Positions 53,613-63,662 are shown, counted from the first letter of the stretch. The stretch: 64,000 nt of DNA from Shewanella marinintestina (GCF_023283845.1 NZ_JAKILC010000005.1:243113-307112), one strand, 5' to 3'. The notes: generated by a model not told the origin, from the sequence alone. Program-made: numbers and translations.

Positions 53613-53634
53613 GATAACCCCTTGCGGGGTTATC
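53613..53634 (+). terminator. Terminator-like hairpin after the FtsZ-like gene
   Basis: GATAACCCC pairs perfectly with GGGGTTATC around a TTGC loop. There is no T-run, so its efficiency is uncertain. Confidence 0.5.
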
Positions 53635-53724
53635 AATATGACTTGTGATAAGCGTTACACCGGTTTAATCCAATACTTATCTGAGGCCTTACCTCATTCC
53701 TTGTCTAGGAATTCGATTTAGATC

Positions 53725-54066
53725 TTAGTCTACTTTTACAAATGTACTTTCACGAGCGAACTTGATTGCGTCTTCACATAGTACAACTTGTTGCTCTTTA
53801 TTAGCAGCTTGGAACTTTGTCATATAAGCATCTAATGCTTGGCTGGTTTCTTTGCTCATGATCATCTCTTCGATACCAGCTGTTCTATGAGACATCATAG
53901 ACTGACCTACGATTTGACCTTCAATTTGCATATCGTGCTCGGCATAAAAAGAGGTGCAAATCATTAGACTTGCCATGCCAACAGCGGTATCAGTATCTAG
54001 GTTTTCAGCGCTAGCGGTGCCTGCGAATAAACAACTTACAAGACCTGCAACGAGTAATTTTTTCAT
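53725..54066 (-). CDS. Small exported protein of unknown function
   Basis: 113 residues from ATG 54066, chosen because AAGGG lies eight bases upstream and the result is a standard signal peptide (MKKLLVAGLVSCLFAGTASAE, cleaved after TASA). The mature part is ~95 residues, Met-rich and helical, with two cysteines (ICTS and LCED) that could form a disulfide. No family is recognised. It is convergent with the FtsZ-like operon and is an isolated gene. Confidence 0.7.
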   Translation of the reverse strand: MKKLLVAGLVSCLFAGTASAENLDTDTAVGMASLMICTSFYAEHDMQIEGQIVGQSMMSHRTAGIEEMIMSKETSQALDAYMTKFQAANKEQQVVLCEDAIKFARESTFVKVD

Positions 54067-54424
54067 TTTGGTGAACCCTTTTTTCATTTCACTTATGGAA
54101 GCGTTATCTAGATGATATTTGGTAGCATTTCTATTAATTTGAGGCGCTACTTTAGATGGCTAGAGGCTAGCATGTACTTATTATGGGGTATGTGATGGCA
54201 AGCCCCATTTTATCGGGTTCGGGTCATTTTTGTGTGGTTAATCACAGTCGTTGTGTACTTTTCATAAGTGAAAAAACCTAAAAACGCTTGTAGCTAATAA
54301 TCGATTGGTTTTTACCGTATTTTTTTTGCGCACTCGTGTTTTGATTTGGTTTTTTAAGGCGCTTGTTGCTATTGAGTCACAGCGTTAATTGGTAGTATGG
54401 CGTTTTTGTCGGATGGGGTTATTG
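54067..54424. other. Intergenic region upstream of the HelD-like gene
   Basis: About 360 bases, AT-rich, with no gene found. It lies between divergent genes, so both promoters should be here. Confidence 0.35.
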
Positions 54425-57400
54425 ATGGAGCTTAGGCGACATTCTGTTGAGTTTGGATTTTTACAAGGCGTGGTATTTTGTATTAGCGCTCACTTGTGTG
54501 AACAAGGCTTAACCGTTAATGGCAAGCTATATGCTTATCCGGCGATGGATCAAACCGTTGAAGTCAGGCGAGGTTGGTTCACTAAAACCTTAGTCTGGGG
54601 CAATCACCGCTTTAGCTTTTTTCATTTTACCAACAGCAGACCGCTATTTAGTCTGGCACTCAATAATCGTCTTGCGGCTAATCGCGCTCAATTACAAGTG
54701 AGTTTTGATGATTTGCTGGTGGATATTGAGGCTTTTAATCATCATTTTGCTAAACATCAGCGTTATTTACGAGGCTCTGACATTAAGCAGTTTGAGCAAG
54801 CTTATGCTGCCAGTTTAGAGCAGTTCTCATTAGAGCCGCATTTTTCAACCCTTGGTTTTGCAACCGACAAACTTAATTGCCGCTTAGCTAAATTTATTAA
54901 GCAGCCACAGCTATTCGCCGATAAATATAACCAATGGTGGCAAACTCAACAGTTAACCGCTCATGCTGGCTTATTTGACTCCCTTGAAGCGCATCCGTTA
55001 ACTAAGCTGCAGCGTCAAGCCTGTGTGATTGATGAAAACAATACCTTGGTCATCGCTGGGGCCGGTACCGGCAAAACTAGCACTATGGCAGCAAAGGCGG
55101 CTTATTTAGTTAAGCAAGGGCTAGCCAAGCCCGAAGAGATTTTAATGCTGGCATACGGTAAGGATGCCCGAGTTGAACTCGAACAACGGACTAAAGCGGT
55201 ATTTGAAGCTGTATTTGAGCAGTCCTTTGAAACGGAGCCCACAAACGGAAATGACAGCTGTGTAAAAGACTGCGGTGTAAAAATTAGTACTTTTCATGCA
55301 ATCGGCAAAGAGATCATTGAGTACTTCTCTAATGGCATAGCGCCAAATACAACACATCAGCCTATGCGAGTGTCAGTGCTTGCCAGTGATGAGAAGCAGT
55401 TTACCCAATTTATCGATAAGCAGATTGATAGCATTGTTGCTGATCCTAAAATGGCCGATCCCGTCGCCGAGTATTTTGGGCGCTTTTTGTATCCGCAGGT
55501 TAATGAACTGGCTTTTAAGTCGGAAGGTCAATACCGTGCTTACCTTAAAAATAACGAGATCAGAGCGCTTTCAGGTGACTTAGTTAAAAGCTTTCAAGAG
55601 CTTAAGATCTGCAATTACCTTTATACCCACGGGATTGAGTTTGAGTATGAGCCTCACTATCGTGCTCAAGCTAACGAAAATACCAGCATAAGTGTTACTG
55701 AGCCTGGTAAGGGCGCTTATCAACCTGACTTTTATATACCTAAACTGGATGCGTATTTAGAGCACTTTGGCATTGATAAAAAGGGCAATACTCGCCCTGA
55801 TATTGATAAAGAGGCATATAACCAAAGCCGAGAATGGAAGATTGCGCTACATCAACAGCATGATACTTGTTTACTGCAGACGTTTAGTTGGCAGGCTAAT
55901 ATCGGTGAACTAGAGCAAAACTTAGAAGCGCAGTTATGTCAGCGGTGTGATGATCTTGGACTGCCCCAAAGTGAACTATTTAAGCCAATAGCACCGCAAG
56001 CAGTATTTGAGCAAGTTAAGGCCTTAGGCGTATACCGTAATATAAGCCGCTTGATGGCTAGCTTTGTGGGTTTGTTTAAATCATCTGGGCTGACAGTCGC
56101 TAAGTTAAATGCGACTAAATTTAACTCGGCGCTAAAGAGTGTAGCAGTTGCGCCTGGTATAGATGATATCAAGCCGACCGCCAAGACTAAGACGGCCGTT
56201 AAACAACATAATCTTTATAACCAGCTAAGATGGAAGGCATTTTTGCACTTGTTTAGTTGGGTTATTGAGCGCTATGAAGCTTATCTGGTTGAGAACAACA
56301 CCATTGATTTCTCTGACATGATCAGCAAAGCACTTAATATTGCTAAGAGTAAGGCGTTTCATCAAAATACGGGTAATCGTTTTCGTTATAAATACATCAT
56401 GGTTGATGAGTTTCAAGATATCTCAAGTGAACGGGCACAACTGGTAAAGGCCTTGCGAGATGCAAATCCTGGCTGCGCATTATTTTGTGTCGGTGATGAT
56501 TGGCAGGCAATTTATCGTTTCGCCGGCAGCGATCTTAACTTAACCACAGAGTTTGAGCGTACTTTTGGCACCACGCAAACAATTAGCTTAGATAAAACCT
56601 TTAGATTTAATGACCAGATTGAAAAAGTCGCTTCTCGCTTTATTCAAGCAAACCCTGCCCAGTTAACCAAACAGCTTACCACCCATAGTAAGAGTGATAA
56701 CCCTCAAGTGTGTTTGCTTATCGATACTAAGCAAGCGGCATTGGAGCAGGCTTTTGCAAGCATTGTTGAGCAGAGTAACAATCACCAAGCAAGTGTTATG
56801 CTGATAAGTCGTTTTAAAACTAGTTTGAAGGACTTAGATGTTTGGCGCCAGCGTTACCCGCAATTAGCCATTTCAGCAATGTCGGCCCATGCATCTAAAG
56901 GTAAGCAGGCAGACTATGTGATAGTGCTGGATGTGAACGATGACAAGTATGGCTTCCCTAGTAAGATTGCGAACGACCCGATTTTAGAAGTATTGCTACC
57001 TAAGCTGGACTCATTTAAAGACACTGAAGAGCGGCGCTTATTTTATGTAGCGTTATCTCGCGCCAAGCAAACGGTATTTGTGCAAGCTGAAGTGGGTAAA
57101 GAATCAAGTTTTGTTAAGGAGTTACGCGGTTATGGCGACAATGTTCGGCTTAACTTGAGTGAAATCGCTAACTTGTATCATGATTCAGCATCTTGCCCTG
57201 AGTGTAACGATGGCAAGCTTATCCCGCGGCAAGGTCCCTATGGTCTGTTTTATACCTGCTCACTAGGCAAGGATTATTGTGATACCAAGGTTGACGCTTG
57301 TCCTGCGTGTAAAAGCGGCCCTATGTTACCTAACCAAACTCATTATATTTGTGGCTCAGAAAACTGTGGCCATCAACAGCAGATTTGTCCTCAATGTTTA

Positions 57401-57538
57401 ACCGGTAAACTTGTGCAGCGCACTAATGCTAAAAGTGGTAAAGCATTTTTAGCTTGTAGTCAGCACAAAAGAGGCGATGCGACTCGTTGCCAGTACACAT
57501 GTGATCTTGTAAGTGATAAACAAAGTACGGCAGCCTAG
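54425..57538 (+). CDS. HelD-like (DNA helicase IV) UvrD-family helicase with nuclease-like insert and zinc fingers
   Basis: 1037 residues from ATG 54425, chosen because the protein then starts MELRRHS like E. coli HelD (MELKATT). Walker A is IAGAGTGKTST (about residue 211), motif II DEFQDIS, and the later GDDWQAIYRF and ERRLFYVALSRAK follow. Unlike the 684-residue E. coli protein, residues ~380-490 look like a PD-(D/E)xK nuclease insert (SFQELKICNYLYTHGIEFEY ... YQPDFYIP ... LEHFG). The C-terminal ~110 residues carry three topoisomerase-type C4 zinc fingers (CPEC..., CPACKSG..., CPQCLTG...). It probably remodels recombination or repair intermediates. The insert resembles those of other bacterial UvrD-like helicases. 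Confidence 0.85.
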   Translation: MELRRHSVEFGFLQGVVFCISAHLCEQGLTVNGKLYAYPAMDQTVEVRRGWFTKTLVWGNHRFSFFHFTNSRPLFSLALNNRLAANRAQLQVSFDDLLVDIEAFNHHFAKHQRYLRGSDIKQFEQAYAASLEQFSLEPHFSTLGFATDKLNCRLAKFIKQPQLFADKYNQWWQTQQLTAHAGLFDSLEAHPLTKLQRQACVIDENNTLVIAGAGTGKTSTMAAKAAYLVKQGLAKPEEILMLAYGKDARVELEQRTKAVFEAVFEQSFETEPTNGNDSCVKDCGVKISTFHAIGKEIIEYFSNGIAPNTTHQPMRVSVLASDEKQFTQFIDKQIDSIVADPKMADPVAEYFGRFLYPQVNELAFKSEGQYRAYLKNNEIRALSGDLVKSFQELKICNYLYTHGIEFEYEPHYRAQANENTSISVTEPGKGAYQPDFYIPKLDAYLEHFGIDKKGNTRPDIDKEAYNQSREWKIALHQQHDTCLLQTFSWQANIGELEQNLEAQLCQRCDDLGLPQSELFKPIAPQAVFEQVKALGVYRNISRLMASFVGLFKSSGLTVAKLNATKFNSALKSVAVAPGIDDIKPTAKTKTAVKQHNLYNQLRWKAFLHLFSWVIERYEAYLVENNTIDFSDMISKALNIAKSKAFHQNTGNRFRYKYIMVDEFQDISSERAQLVKALRDANPGCALFCVGDDWQAIYRFAGSDLNLTTEFERTFGTTQTISLDKTFRFNDQIEKVASRFIQANPAQLTKQLTTHSKSDNPQVCLLIDTKQAALEQAFASIVEQSNNHQASVMLISRFKTSLKDLDVWRQRYPQLAISAMSAHASKGKQADYVIVLDVNDDKYGFPSKIANDPILEVLLPKLDSFKDTEERRLFYVALSRAKQTVFVQAEVGKESSFVKELRGYGDNVRLNLSEIANLYHDSASCPECNDGKLIPRQGPYGLFYTCSLGKDYCDTKVDACPACKSGPMLPNQTHYICGSENCGHQQQICPQCLTGKLVQRTNAKSGKAFLACSQHKRGDATRCQYTCDLVSDKQSTAA

Positions 57539-57732
57539 CTTTTTATGAATGAATAGTTGGGTCAAAAAAATTGATGGTAGATTTAACTTTCCTGTTAAAA
57601 AGTGGATATCTTGATGACGAAGTCGAGTCTAGGTGATTGCTAGGTTGCCGTTGTTCCTTTGTTTTTCGATATTATTTTCCGATGATTATTTTTGATGTTT
57701 AAATGTTATTGTAGAAGTTTGAGGTGTTACCC

Positions 57733-58383
57733 ATGAGCGCATTTACCAGTTGGCTTGAGTCTAAAAGGCTTAAAGAGCAAGTCACCAACCCTAATATTGA
57801 GGTAGGTGAGTACTCTTATTATTCCGGGTTTTATCATGGCAAGTCTTTTGAAGATCAAGCTGTTCGCTACCTTCTCGGAGACAGCTCGACCATAGATGTA
57901 TGGGAGGCTGACGTTTTTGGTGAAGTCGATAAGCTAATAATCGGTAAGTTTTGCTCAATCGCATCTGGTGCTTGTTTTATGTTAGCGGGTAATCAAGGTC
58001 ACCGCATGGATTGGATCTCTACTTATCCATTTTCGCCTGAGGAGTTTGGCGACGACGTTAAGAGTGGTTTTGAGCGCGCAGGCAATACGGTTATCGGTAG
58101 TGACGTGTGGATTGGCTCCGAGGCAATGATTATGCCGGGCGTTACCATTGGCGATGGCGCAGTGATTGGGGCGAGGGCGGTGATCTCAAAAGATGTTGCG
58201 CCATACTCCGTGGTGGTTGGTAGCAACAAATTGGTTAAGCAGCGTTTTGATGATGCAGCGGTTGCCCTGTTGCTAAGCATGAAATGGTGGGATTGGCCGC
58301 TTGATAAACTAAAAGGGGCGATGTCATTAATGTGTAGTGCTGATATAGACGGTTTATATCAATATCATTTAGCCAATAAATAG
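57733..58383 (+). CDS. CatB-type hexapeptide acetyltransferase (xenobiotic acyltransferase)
   Basis: A 216-residue acetyl-CoA-dependent acetyltransferase with a left-handed beta-helix built of hexapeptide repeats (IGSDVWIGSEAMIMPGVTIG then DGAVIGARAVI). The catalytic His region YWYHGKSF-like part is seen as FYHGKSFEDQA near residue 35. Its length and YSYYSGFYHGKSFE start match type B chloramphenicol/streptogramin acetyltransferases. Such proteins may confer drug resistance, but many chromosomal ones have other substrates. ATG 57733 follows GAGG with eight bases between; GTG 57724 is less likely. Confidence 0.9.
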   Translation: MSAFTSWLESKRLKEQVTNPNIEVGEYSYYSGFYHGKSFEDQAVRYLLGDSSTIDVWEADVFGEVDKLIIGKFCSIASGACFMLAGNQGHRMDWISTYPFSPEEFGDDVKSGFERAGNTVIGSDVWIGSEAMIMPGVTIGDGAVIGARAVISKDVAPYSVVVGSNKLVKQRFDDAAVALLLSMKWWDWPLDKLKGAMSLMCSADIDGLYQYHLANK

Positions 58384-58423
58384 CCTTAGCTAATGCTAAA
58401 TATAACGGCGTTACAGCACAAAC

Positions 58424-58459
58424 AAAAATGGCGCTCACCATAAAGGTAGCGCCATTTTT
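58424..58459. terminator. Bidirectional rho-independent terminator
   Basis: AAAAATGGCGCT (58424-58435) pairs with AGCGCCATTTTT (58448-58459). It lies between the convergent acetyltransferase and YbiT genes. Confidence 0.9.
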
Positions 58460-58480
58460 TGATTAAGCGTAAGCGTTAAG

Positions 58481-60085
58481 TTACTTCTTAGCTTCGTTCT
58501 CTGCTTGGCTTGCCATGTACTCGTTGAAGGTACCTTGGAAGTTAACCAGTTTTTTGTCTTTTACGTCGATAATACGTGTAGCGAGTGATGATACAAACTC
58601 ACGGTCATGGCTTACGAAAACCAATGTGCCTTGGTACACTTTAAGCGCATTGTTTAGTGCTTCAATGGCTTCCATATCCATGTGGTTCGTTGGCTCATCC
58701 ATAACAAGCACGTTGATGTCCATCATCATTAACTTGCCGAATAACAGACGGTTTTTCTCACCACCAGAACAATTACGTGCTTTTTTGTTGATGTCATCTT
58801 CAGTAAACAACAAACGGCCAAGCATGCCACGTACCATTAGGTCGTTATGCTTTGGTAAGCGCCACTGTGACATCCAATCAAATAGAGTCATGTCATTATC
58901 AAAGTCTTTGCTGCTGTCCTGTGGGCAATAGCCGATAGACGCGTTTTCAGACCATTTGATTACACCTTGCTTGTTTTGTAATTCATTTACCAAACAACGT
59001 AAGAAGGTTGATTTACCGACACCGTTCTCACCAATAACAGCAAGTTTTGCACCTGCCTCAAGGATCAACTCACCGCCTTCAAATAGCATTTCGCCATCAA
59101 AACCGTGGCCTACATCTTCTAGGATAAGCGCCTGACGATGCATTTTCTTGCCATCTTCAAAACGTAACGATGGTGTCATACGGCTTGATGATTTAACTTC
59201 GTCTAAACTGATTTTTTCTAGCTTCTTAGCGCGTGAACTTGCTTGTTTCGCTTTAGATGCGTTTGCACCGAAACGGTTAACGAAGTCTTGCAGTTCAGTC
59301 ATTTCAGCGCTTTTCTTAGCATTACCAGCTAATAGCTGCTCTTGAATTAGTGCTGCGGCTTCCATGAAGTACTCGTAGTTACCCGGGTAAATACGTAGCT
59401 CACCGTAGTCGATGTCAGCCATATGGGTACAAACAGTATTCAAGAAGTGTCTGTCGTGCGAAATGATGATCATTGTGCACTTACGCTTGTTAAGCTCTTC
59501 GGCCAACCAGTTAATGGTGTGAATGTCCAAGTTGTTGGTTGGTTCGTCAAGTAGCAGAATATCTGGGTTTGAGAACAGTGCTTGTGCTAGAAGTACACGC
59601 AGTTTCTTACCTGGAGCCACTTGGCTCATTAGGCCAAAATGCAACTCTTCTTCAACACCAGCTTCAAGTAGAATTTCACCCGCACGGCTTTCAGCGCTGT
59701 AACCGTCCATTTCTGCAAACTCGCTTTCAAGTTCACCGACGTACATGCCATCTTCTTCACTCATTTCTGGTAGTGAATAGATGCGCTCGCGCTCTTGTTT
59801 AACTTCCCACAGTCTTGCATCACCTTGAATAACTGCATCAATGACGCTGAATTCTTCAAATGCGAATTGGTTCTGGCTCAAAGTACCGACTTTTTGACCC
59901 GGGGTAATTGAAACGTTACCTGACGTAGGAGCAAGCTCACCACTTAAGATCTTCATGAAGGTGGATTTACCACAACCATTTGCGCCGATTAAGCCGTAGC
60001 GATTGCCGTTACCGAACTTAGCGGAAATGTTTTCGAATAATGGCTCTGGGCCAAACTGCATCGTAATATTTGCGGTAGAAATCAA
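58481..60085 (-). CDS. ybiT: ABC-F ATPase YbiT
   Basis: A cytoplasmic 534-residue ABC-F protein with two nucleotide-binding domains and no membrane helices. Walker A sites are GANGCGKST and GENGVGKST, signature regions [16 protein letters not shown] and [13 protein letters not shown], and Walker [13 protein letters not shown] and [12 protein letters not shown]. The charged linker between domains is present. It aligns over its length with E. coli YbiT (530 residues). The start is TTG, preceded by AGGA seven bases away, and the alignment supports this start. It probably acts on ribosomes. Confidence 0.92.
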   Translation of the reverse strand: MISTANITMQFGPEPLFENISAKFGNGNRYGLIGANGCGKSTFMKILSGELAPTSGNVSITPGQKVGTLSQNQFAFEEFSVIDAVIQGDARLWEVKQERERIYSLPEMSEEDGMYVGELESEFAEMDGYSAESRAGEILLEAGVEEELHFGLMSQVAPGKKLRVLLAQALFSNPDILLLDEPTNNLDIHTINWLAEELNKRKCTMIIISHDRHFLNTVCTHMADIDYGELRIYPGNYEYFMEAAALIQEQLLAGNAKKSAEMTELQDFVNRFGANASKAKQASSRAKKLEKISLDEVKSSSRMTPSLRFEDGKKMHRQALILEDVGHGFDGEMLFEGGELILEAGAKLAVIGENGVGKSTFLRCLVNELQNKQGVIKWSENASIGYCPQDSSKDFDNDMTLFDWMSQWRLPKHNDLMVRGMLGRLLFTEDDINKKARNCSGGEKNRLLFGKLMMMDINVLVMDEPTNHMDMEAIEALNNALKVYQGTLVFVSHDREFVSSLATRIIDVKDKKLVNFQGTFNEYMASQAENEAKK

Positions 60086-60428
60086 AAGAGTATCCTGAGT
60101 GAATAATATAAAGTGAAAGCCAAAGACGCTAACAGGTTAGCAAGGCTAATCCTGTTCGAGAGGCAAAACAGCCGCGGATTATACAGAGGTAGGTGCTTAG
60201 ATGTCGAGCAATCATGTATTGCAAAGCCTGATATTTATAGTGTTTGAGCTGGCTTTTATCAATAAATGCGCACGGAGTACGAATTGATTGGGTGATAAGG
60301 GCTTTTTCTTGTTATTATTAAGACATTGTTTTGACCAGCGCTATGATTGGTCTTCAGTATTTATTAAATGGTTATCATTATAATAGGTGCTTGCGCTTTA
60401 TATATTACCTGCGATATTTGGACACCCC
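60086..60428. other. Divergent promoter region between ybiT and the VF530-family gene
   Basis: 343 bases without a gene. It should hold both promoters. No terminator or repeat with clear meaning was found. Confidence 0.35.
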
Positions 60429-60926
60429 ATGATTGAACATCAACAGAACAACCCGCTTCACGGCTTAAAACTTGAAACCATGCTAACTGAGCTTGTGAAG
60501 TTTTATGACTATAAAGTACTTTACGCTGCCCTTAGATTGGCATGCTTTAATTTAAATCCAAATATGGATGCATGTGTAAAGTTTTTGAAAAAGACTGAGT
60601 GGGCGCGGGAACGTGTAGAAGCGTTTTACCTGTACCGTTTTAAGCGTATGCCAAAAGGTAATGAAGACCAAATGGCACTTAAACCACGCGAGCGTGGTTA
60701 TGCTGATGGTATTGTGCCGCGTAAACCAGAAAAGTTAACTGTGGAGTTGGTTGCAGAAATGCGCACTAAAGCTATGGAAAACTATAAAGAAATGAAGAAA
60801 AACGGGTCGCGTCCACGCTTTGGTAAAGACAAACCTAAAGCTCAAGATTCATATGCACAAAACCGTCGTAGTGGCGCTAAACGCCCTGCAGCGTCACAAG
60901 ATCCTACAAACCCTTGGGGTAAGTAA
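60429..60926 (+). CDS. VF530 family (DUF2132) DNA-binding protein
   Basis: 165 residues from ATG 60429, the start that gives the family N-terminus (NNPLHGLKLETMLTELV); the frame is open further upstream, but that part is not family-like. The N-terminal ~75 residues form the VF530 domain (VLYAALRLACFNLNPNMDACVKFLKKTEWARERVE), for which nucleic-acid binding was reported in Vibrio. The C-terminal half is basic and low complexity (RPRFGKDKPK, RRSGAKRPA), which may bind DNA or RNA. The cellular role is unclear. A strong terminator follows. Confidence 0.85.
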   Translation: MIEHQQNNPLHGLKLETMLTELVKFYDYKVLYAALRLACFNLNPNMDACVKFLKKTEWARERVEAFYLYRFKRMPKGNEDQMALKPRERGYADGIVPRKPEKLTVELVAEMRTKAMENYKEMKKNGSRPRFGKDKPKAQDSYAQNRRSGAKRPAASQDPTNPWGK

Positions 60927-60993
60927 GCCAGACTGACGTAAATATCATTTTTAAGCTTGTCCGCGACTGCGGGAATAATAGAATGATAGAAAT

Positions 60994-61019
60994 AAAAGGA
61001 TCCGTAAGGATCCTTTTTT
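60994..61019 (+). terminator. Rho-independent terminator
   Basis: AAAAGGATCC and GGATCCTTTT form a 10-bp stem around GTAA, followed by more T. It ends the VF530-family gene. Confidence 0.88.
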
Positions 61020-61164
61020 GTTTCTCCTATTACATGGTTTAGCCCAAACTTAAGGTCTAATTATCACTATGCGTTTTATGCATAGTGTTGTTTCTATTTA
61101 TTCATTTGTTTCATTCTCTACAAATCAGTAGCATGCGCTTCCTTTTAAGTAACCTTGTATAGTA

Positions 61165-61362
61165 ATGCGCTCTCAATCCATATCTGCACAGCTGATCCGT
61201 ATGACCACTGCGTTAGTACTGACTTTGATTTTAGTTAATTCTTACCCACCATTACTCAATGCCTTTAGTGATAACGGCGCTGAGGTCGGCTGCCACCAAA
61301 TACCGAAACAACCTCTATCCGCTCAGCCTGTTGTTAGTACTAAAACTGGGGGACATCATTAA
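61165..61362 (+). CDS. Small hydrophobic protein coupled to an MFS gene
   Basis: A 65-residue protein with one N-terminal hydrophobic segment (MTTALVLTLILVNSYPPL) and a polar tail with one cysteine. Its stop overlaps the MFS start by one base (TAATG), which suggests translational coupling. No family is recognised. It could be a small subunit or a leader peptide. Chance is possible, but the overlap supports a real gene. Confidence 0.5.
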   Translation: MRSQSISAQLIRMTTALVLTLILVNSYPPLLNAFSDNGAEVGCHQIPKQPLSAQPVVSTKTGGHH

Positions 61363-62630
61363 TGAGTATATTTCGCTTCCCGCTGTTAGTTTGGTTAGGC
61401 ATTGGTATATTGATTTTAAGTTTAGGGATCCGCCAATCGTTCGGGATCTTTATGACGCCGATATCGGTTAGCTTTGAGCAAGGTCGAGAGTTTTTTAGCT
61501 TAGCGATTGCGTTACAAAATTTGCTATTTGGTATGTTTCAGCCTTTTGTCGGTATGGCTGCCGATAGATATGGCTCAAAGCGGATCATTATGTTTGGTTC
61601 ACTGGTGTATGGTGTTGGGCTCTTATTAACCTCCCTTTCTACAACTACCGATATGTTTTATCTATCAATTAGTATGTTGATAGGTTTGGGTTTAAGTGCA
61701 ACAAGTTATGTGGTGGTGCTTGGCGCTGTGGCGAAAGTTGTGCCAGCGGAGCATACAGCAAAGGCATTTGGTTTAACTACGGCTGCAGGCTCTTTTGGCA
61801 TGTTTGCAGTGATCCCTGGTGCGCAAAGCTTATTAACCCACTTTGATTGGCAAACCGCACTGCAAGTTTTTGCGCTGCTTTGCTGCATTATGTTTGCGTT
61901 TGCCTCTTTTATGAAAACCACTAAGAGCGAAAGTAATAGTCAAGAGCTAGCCGATGAGCAGACGTTGGGGCAGGCTTTAAGGCAAGCAGCGATGAATCGT
62001 AACTATTGGTTAATCCATATGGGGTTCTTTGTATGTGGTTTTCACGTTATGTTTATTGCCACACATCTACCTAGCTACCTTGCTGATAAGCACTTAGATG
62101 CTTCTACTGCAGCACTAGCCTTGGCCTATGTTGGTATATTTAATATTTTTGGTTCTTATTTTTGGGGCGTAATGGGTGACAGGTATAGCAAGCGATATGT
62201 CATGAGTGCGCTTTACTTCGTAAGAACGGCAGTTATTGCTGCATTTGTGACTTTGCCAGTAACCGATAACACTGCAGCATTGTTTGGTGCAGTAATTGGT
62301 TTTTGTTGGTTAGGGACTGTACCTCTCACATCTGGTCTAGTTAGGCAGATCTTTGGTGCTCGCTATCTTTCGACACTTTATGGGCTAGTGTTCTTTACGC
62401 ACCAAGTTGGGAGTTTTTTAGGGGCTTGGGTTGGTGGGCGTATATATGACTATTATGGTAGTTACGATCCTATTTGGTGGTCTACGGTAGTGCTAGCGTT
62501 TATAGCAGCTTTATTACACCTACCAATTGATGACCGCCCTTTATCTACTTTCAATAAGCCTGAGCCATTAAGTCTTGATCCCAGACTTGCTCCTATAGCG
62601 ACTGTAATCGATTTGCCTAAGCAAGCTTAA
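61362..62630 (+). CDS. MFS transporter
   Basis: A 422-residue inner-membrane transporter of the major facilitator superfamily with 12 predicted helices. The loop 2-3 motif DRYGSKR (MAADRYGSKRIIMFG) and the equivalent DRYSKRYVMSALY in the second half are clear. Its overall shape resembles the oxalate/formate-antiporter-like and monocarboxylate-type families, with FGIFMTPISVSFEQGREFFSLAIA near the start. The substrate cannot be read from sequence. It is translationally coupled to the 65-residue gene before it. Confidence 0.9.
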   Translation: MSIFRFPLLVWLGIGILILSLGIRQSFGIFMTPISVSFEQGREFFSLAIALQNLLFGMFQPFVGMAADRYGSKRIIMFGSLVYGVGLLLTSLSTTTDMFYLSISMLIGLGLSATSYVVVLGAVAKVVPAEHTAKAFGLTTAAGSFGMFAVIPGAQSLLTHFDWQTALQVFALLCCIMFAFASFMKTTKSESNSQELADEQTLGQALRQAAMNRNYWLIHMGFFVCGFHVMFIATHLPSYLADKHLDASTAALALAYVGIFNIFGSYFWGVMGDRYSKRYVMSALYFVRTAVIAAFVTLPVTDNTAALFGAVIGFCWLGTVPLTSGLVRQIFGARYLSTLYGLVFFTHQVGSFLGAWVGGRIYDYYGSYDPIWWSTVVLAFIAALLHLPIDDRPLSTFNKPEPLSLDPRLAPIATVIDLPKQA

Positions 62631-62659
62631 TCTGTATTGTTTAAAACTAAGCACTAGTT

Positions 62660-62686
62660 GAGTCATCAATTGGATGGCTCTTTCTC
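62660..62686 (+). terminator. Rho-independent terminator of the MFS gene
   Basis: GAGTCATC pairs with GATGGCTC (one G-T pair) around AATTG, followed by TTTCTC. It lies 30 bases after the MFS stop. Confidence 0.65.
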
Positions 62687-63138
62687 TACGATGGACTCAG
62701 TCGTATTAAATGCTTTTACGTCATGCGAGATTTTATAGCTGTAAATTAGCCTAACAATATCCGTTTTAGATTCAAGTTGAGTTGGTAAACTTAAATACCA
62801 ATTAAATGTATGGCTTCTATATTGCGTTCAATTTACTTCATTTAGTCTAATGAGTGATGTGTGCGAGTTCGAAGGCATGAAGGCAAGTGGTAGAGTGATC
62901 GAAAAGCGTTCGATATAATGAGGCAATTTTAGTGGCTGATATCTATAACATGGTTAATTGAGTCATGTTTATGTTTGCATGCTGCTTTTACCGAGTCGTA
63001 AAACAATAAAAGCTGCTTAAAAACTGGGTTAAAACATTCTTGTTTGTAATTGTTTTACTTATAAAATGCCGAAAATGCTTAAACACCACTCAAGTTGACT
63101 AGCAAATCACCGCTTAACATCTATTTGTGTTTTTTTAC

Positions 63139-63167
63139 TTGCAACGAAAGCGCTATCGCCATACTAT
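63139..63167 (+). promoter_or_regulatory. tRNA operon promoter
   Basis: TTGCAA and TACTAT are separated by exactly 17 bases, a near-consensus sigma-70 promoter. The -10 box is followed by the GC-rich AGCGCTCG discriminator typical of stringently controlled stable-RNA promoters. AGCGCTAT (63149-63156) and ATAGCGCT (63165-63172) form an inverted repeat across the -10 box. The first tRNA starts 47 bases downstream. Confidence 0.8.
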
Positions 63168-63213
63168 AGCGCTCGTTCCAAGGCAACAGCCAAACGGACA
63201 GCAAGAACACAGT

Positions 63214-63290
<77 letters not shown>

Positions 63291-63303
63291 GTTCTTAAAC
63301 GAT

Positions 63304-63380
63304 ACAACCGTAGCTCAGTTGGTTAGAGCACTACCTTGACATGGTAGGGGTCGGTGGTTCGAATCCACTCGGTTGTACCA
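63304..63380 (+). tRNA. tRNA-Val (GAC)
   Basis: 77 bases with anticodon GAC in the loop of ACTACCTTGACATGGTAG. The acceptor stem ACAACCG/CGGTTGT is perfect, and the D and T loops are regular. CCA is encoded. It follows the fMet gene by 13 bases. Confidence 0.97.
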
Positions 63381-63418
63381 ATTCTTTTATAGAAGAATTC
63401 AAAAATCTATAATCCTGT

Positions 63419-63495
<77 letters not shown>

Positions 63496-63497
63496 AT

Positions 63498-63574
63498 ACA
63501 ACCGTAGCTCAGTTGGTTAGAGCACTACCTTGACATGGTAGGGGTCGGTGGTTCGAATCCACTCGGTTGTACCA
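63498..63574 (+). tRNA. tRNA-Val (GAC), second copy
   Basis: Identical to the first tRNA-Val over 77 bases. Only two bases separate it from the preceding tRNA-fMet, so processing must be precise. Confidence 0.97.
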
Positions 63575-63662
63575 ATTCTTTTGTAGAAGAATCCAAAAAT
63601 CTATTATTTAACGCTAGTTGGAGAAGCTATGTAGGCTGCTCGAACTGAGTTGTTATTGCGGA

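Larger units (their letters stand above)
62631..63213. other. Intergenic region upstream of the tRNA array
   Basis: 583 bases without a gene. A terminator hairpin lies at 62660 and a strong tRNA promoter at 63139. The sequence around 62850-62950 is a possible decayed repeat, but no clear second copy was established. Confidence 0.4.
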
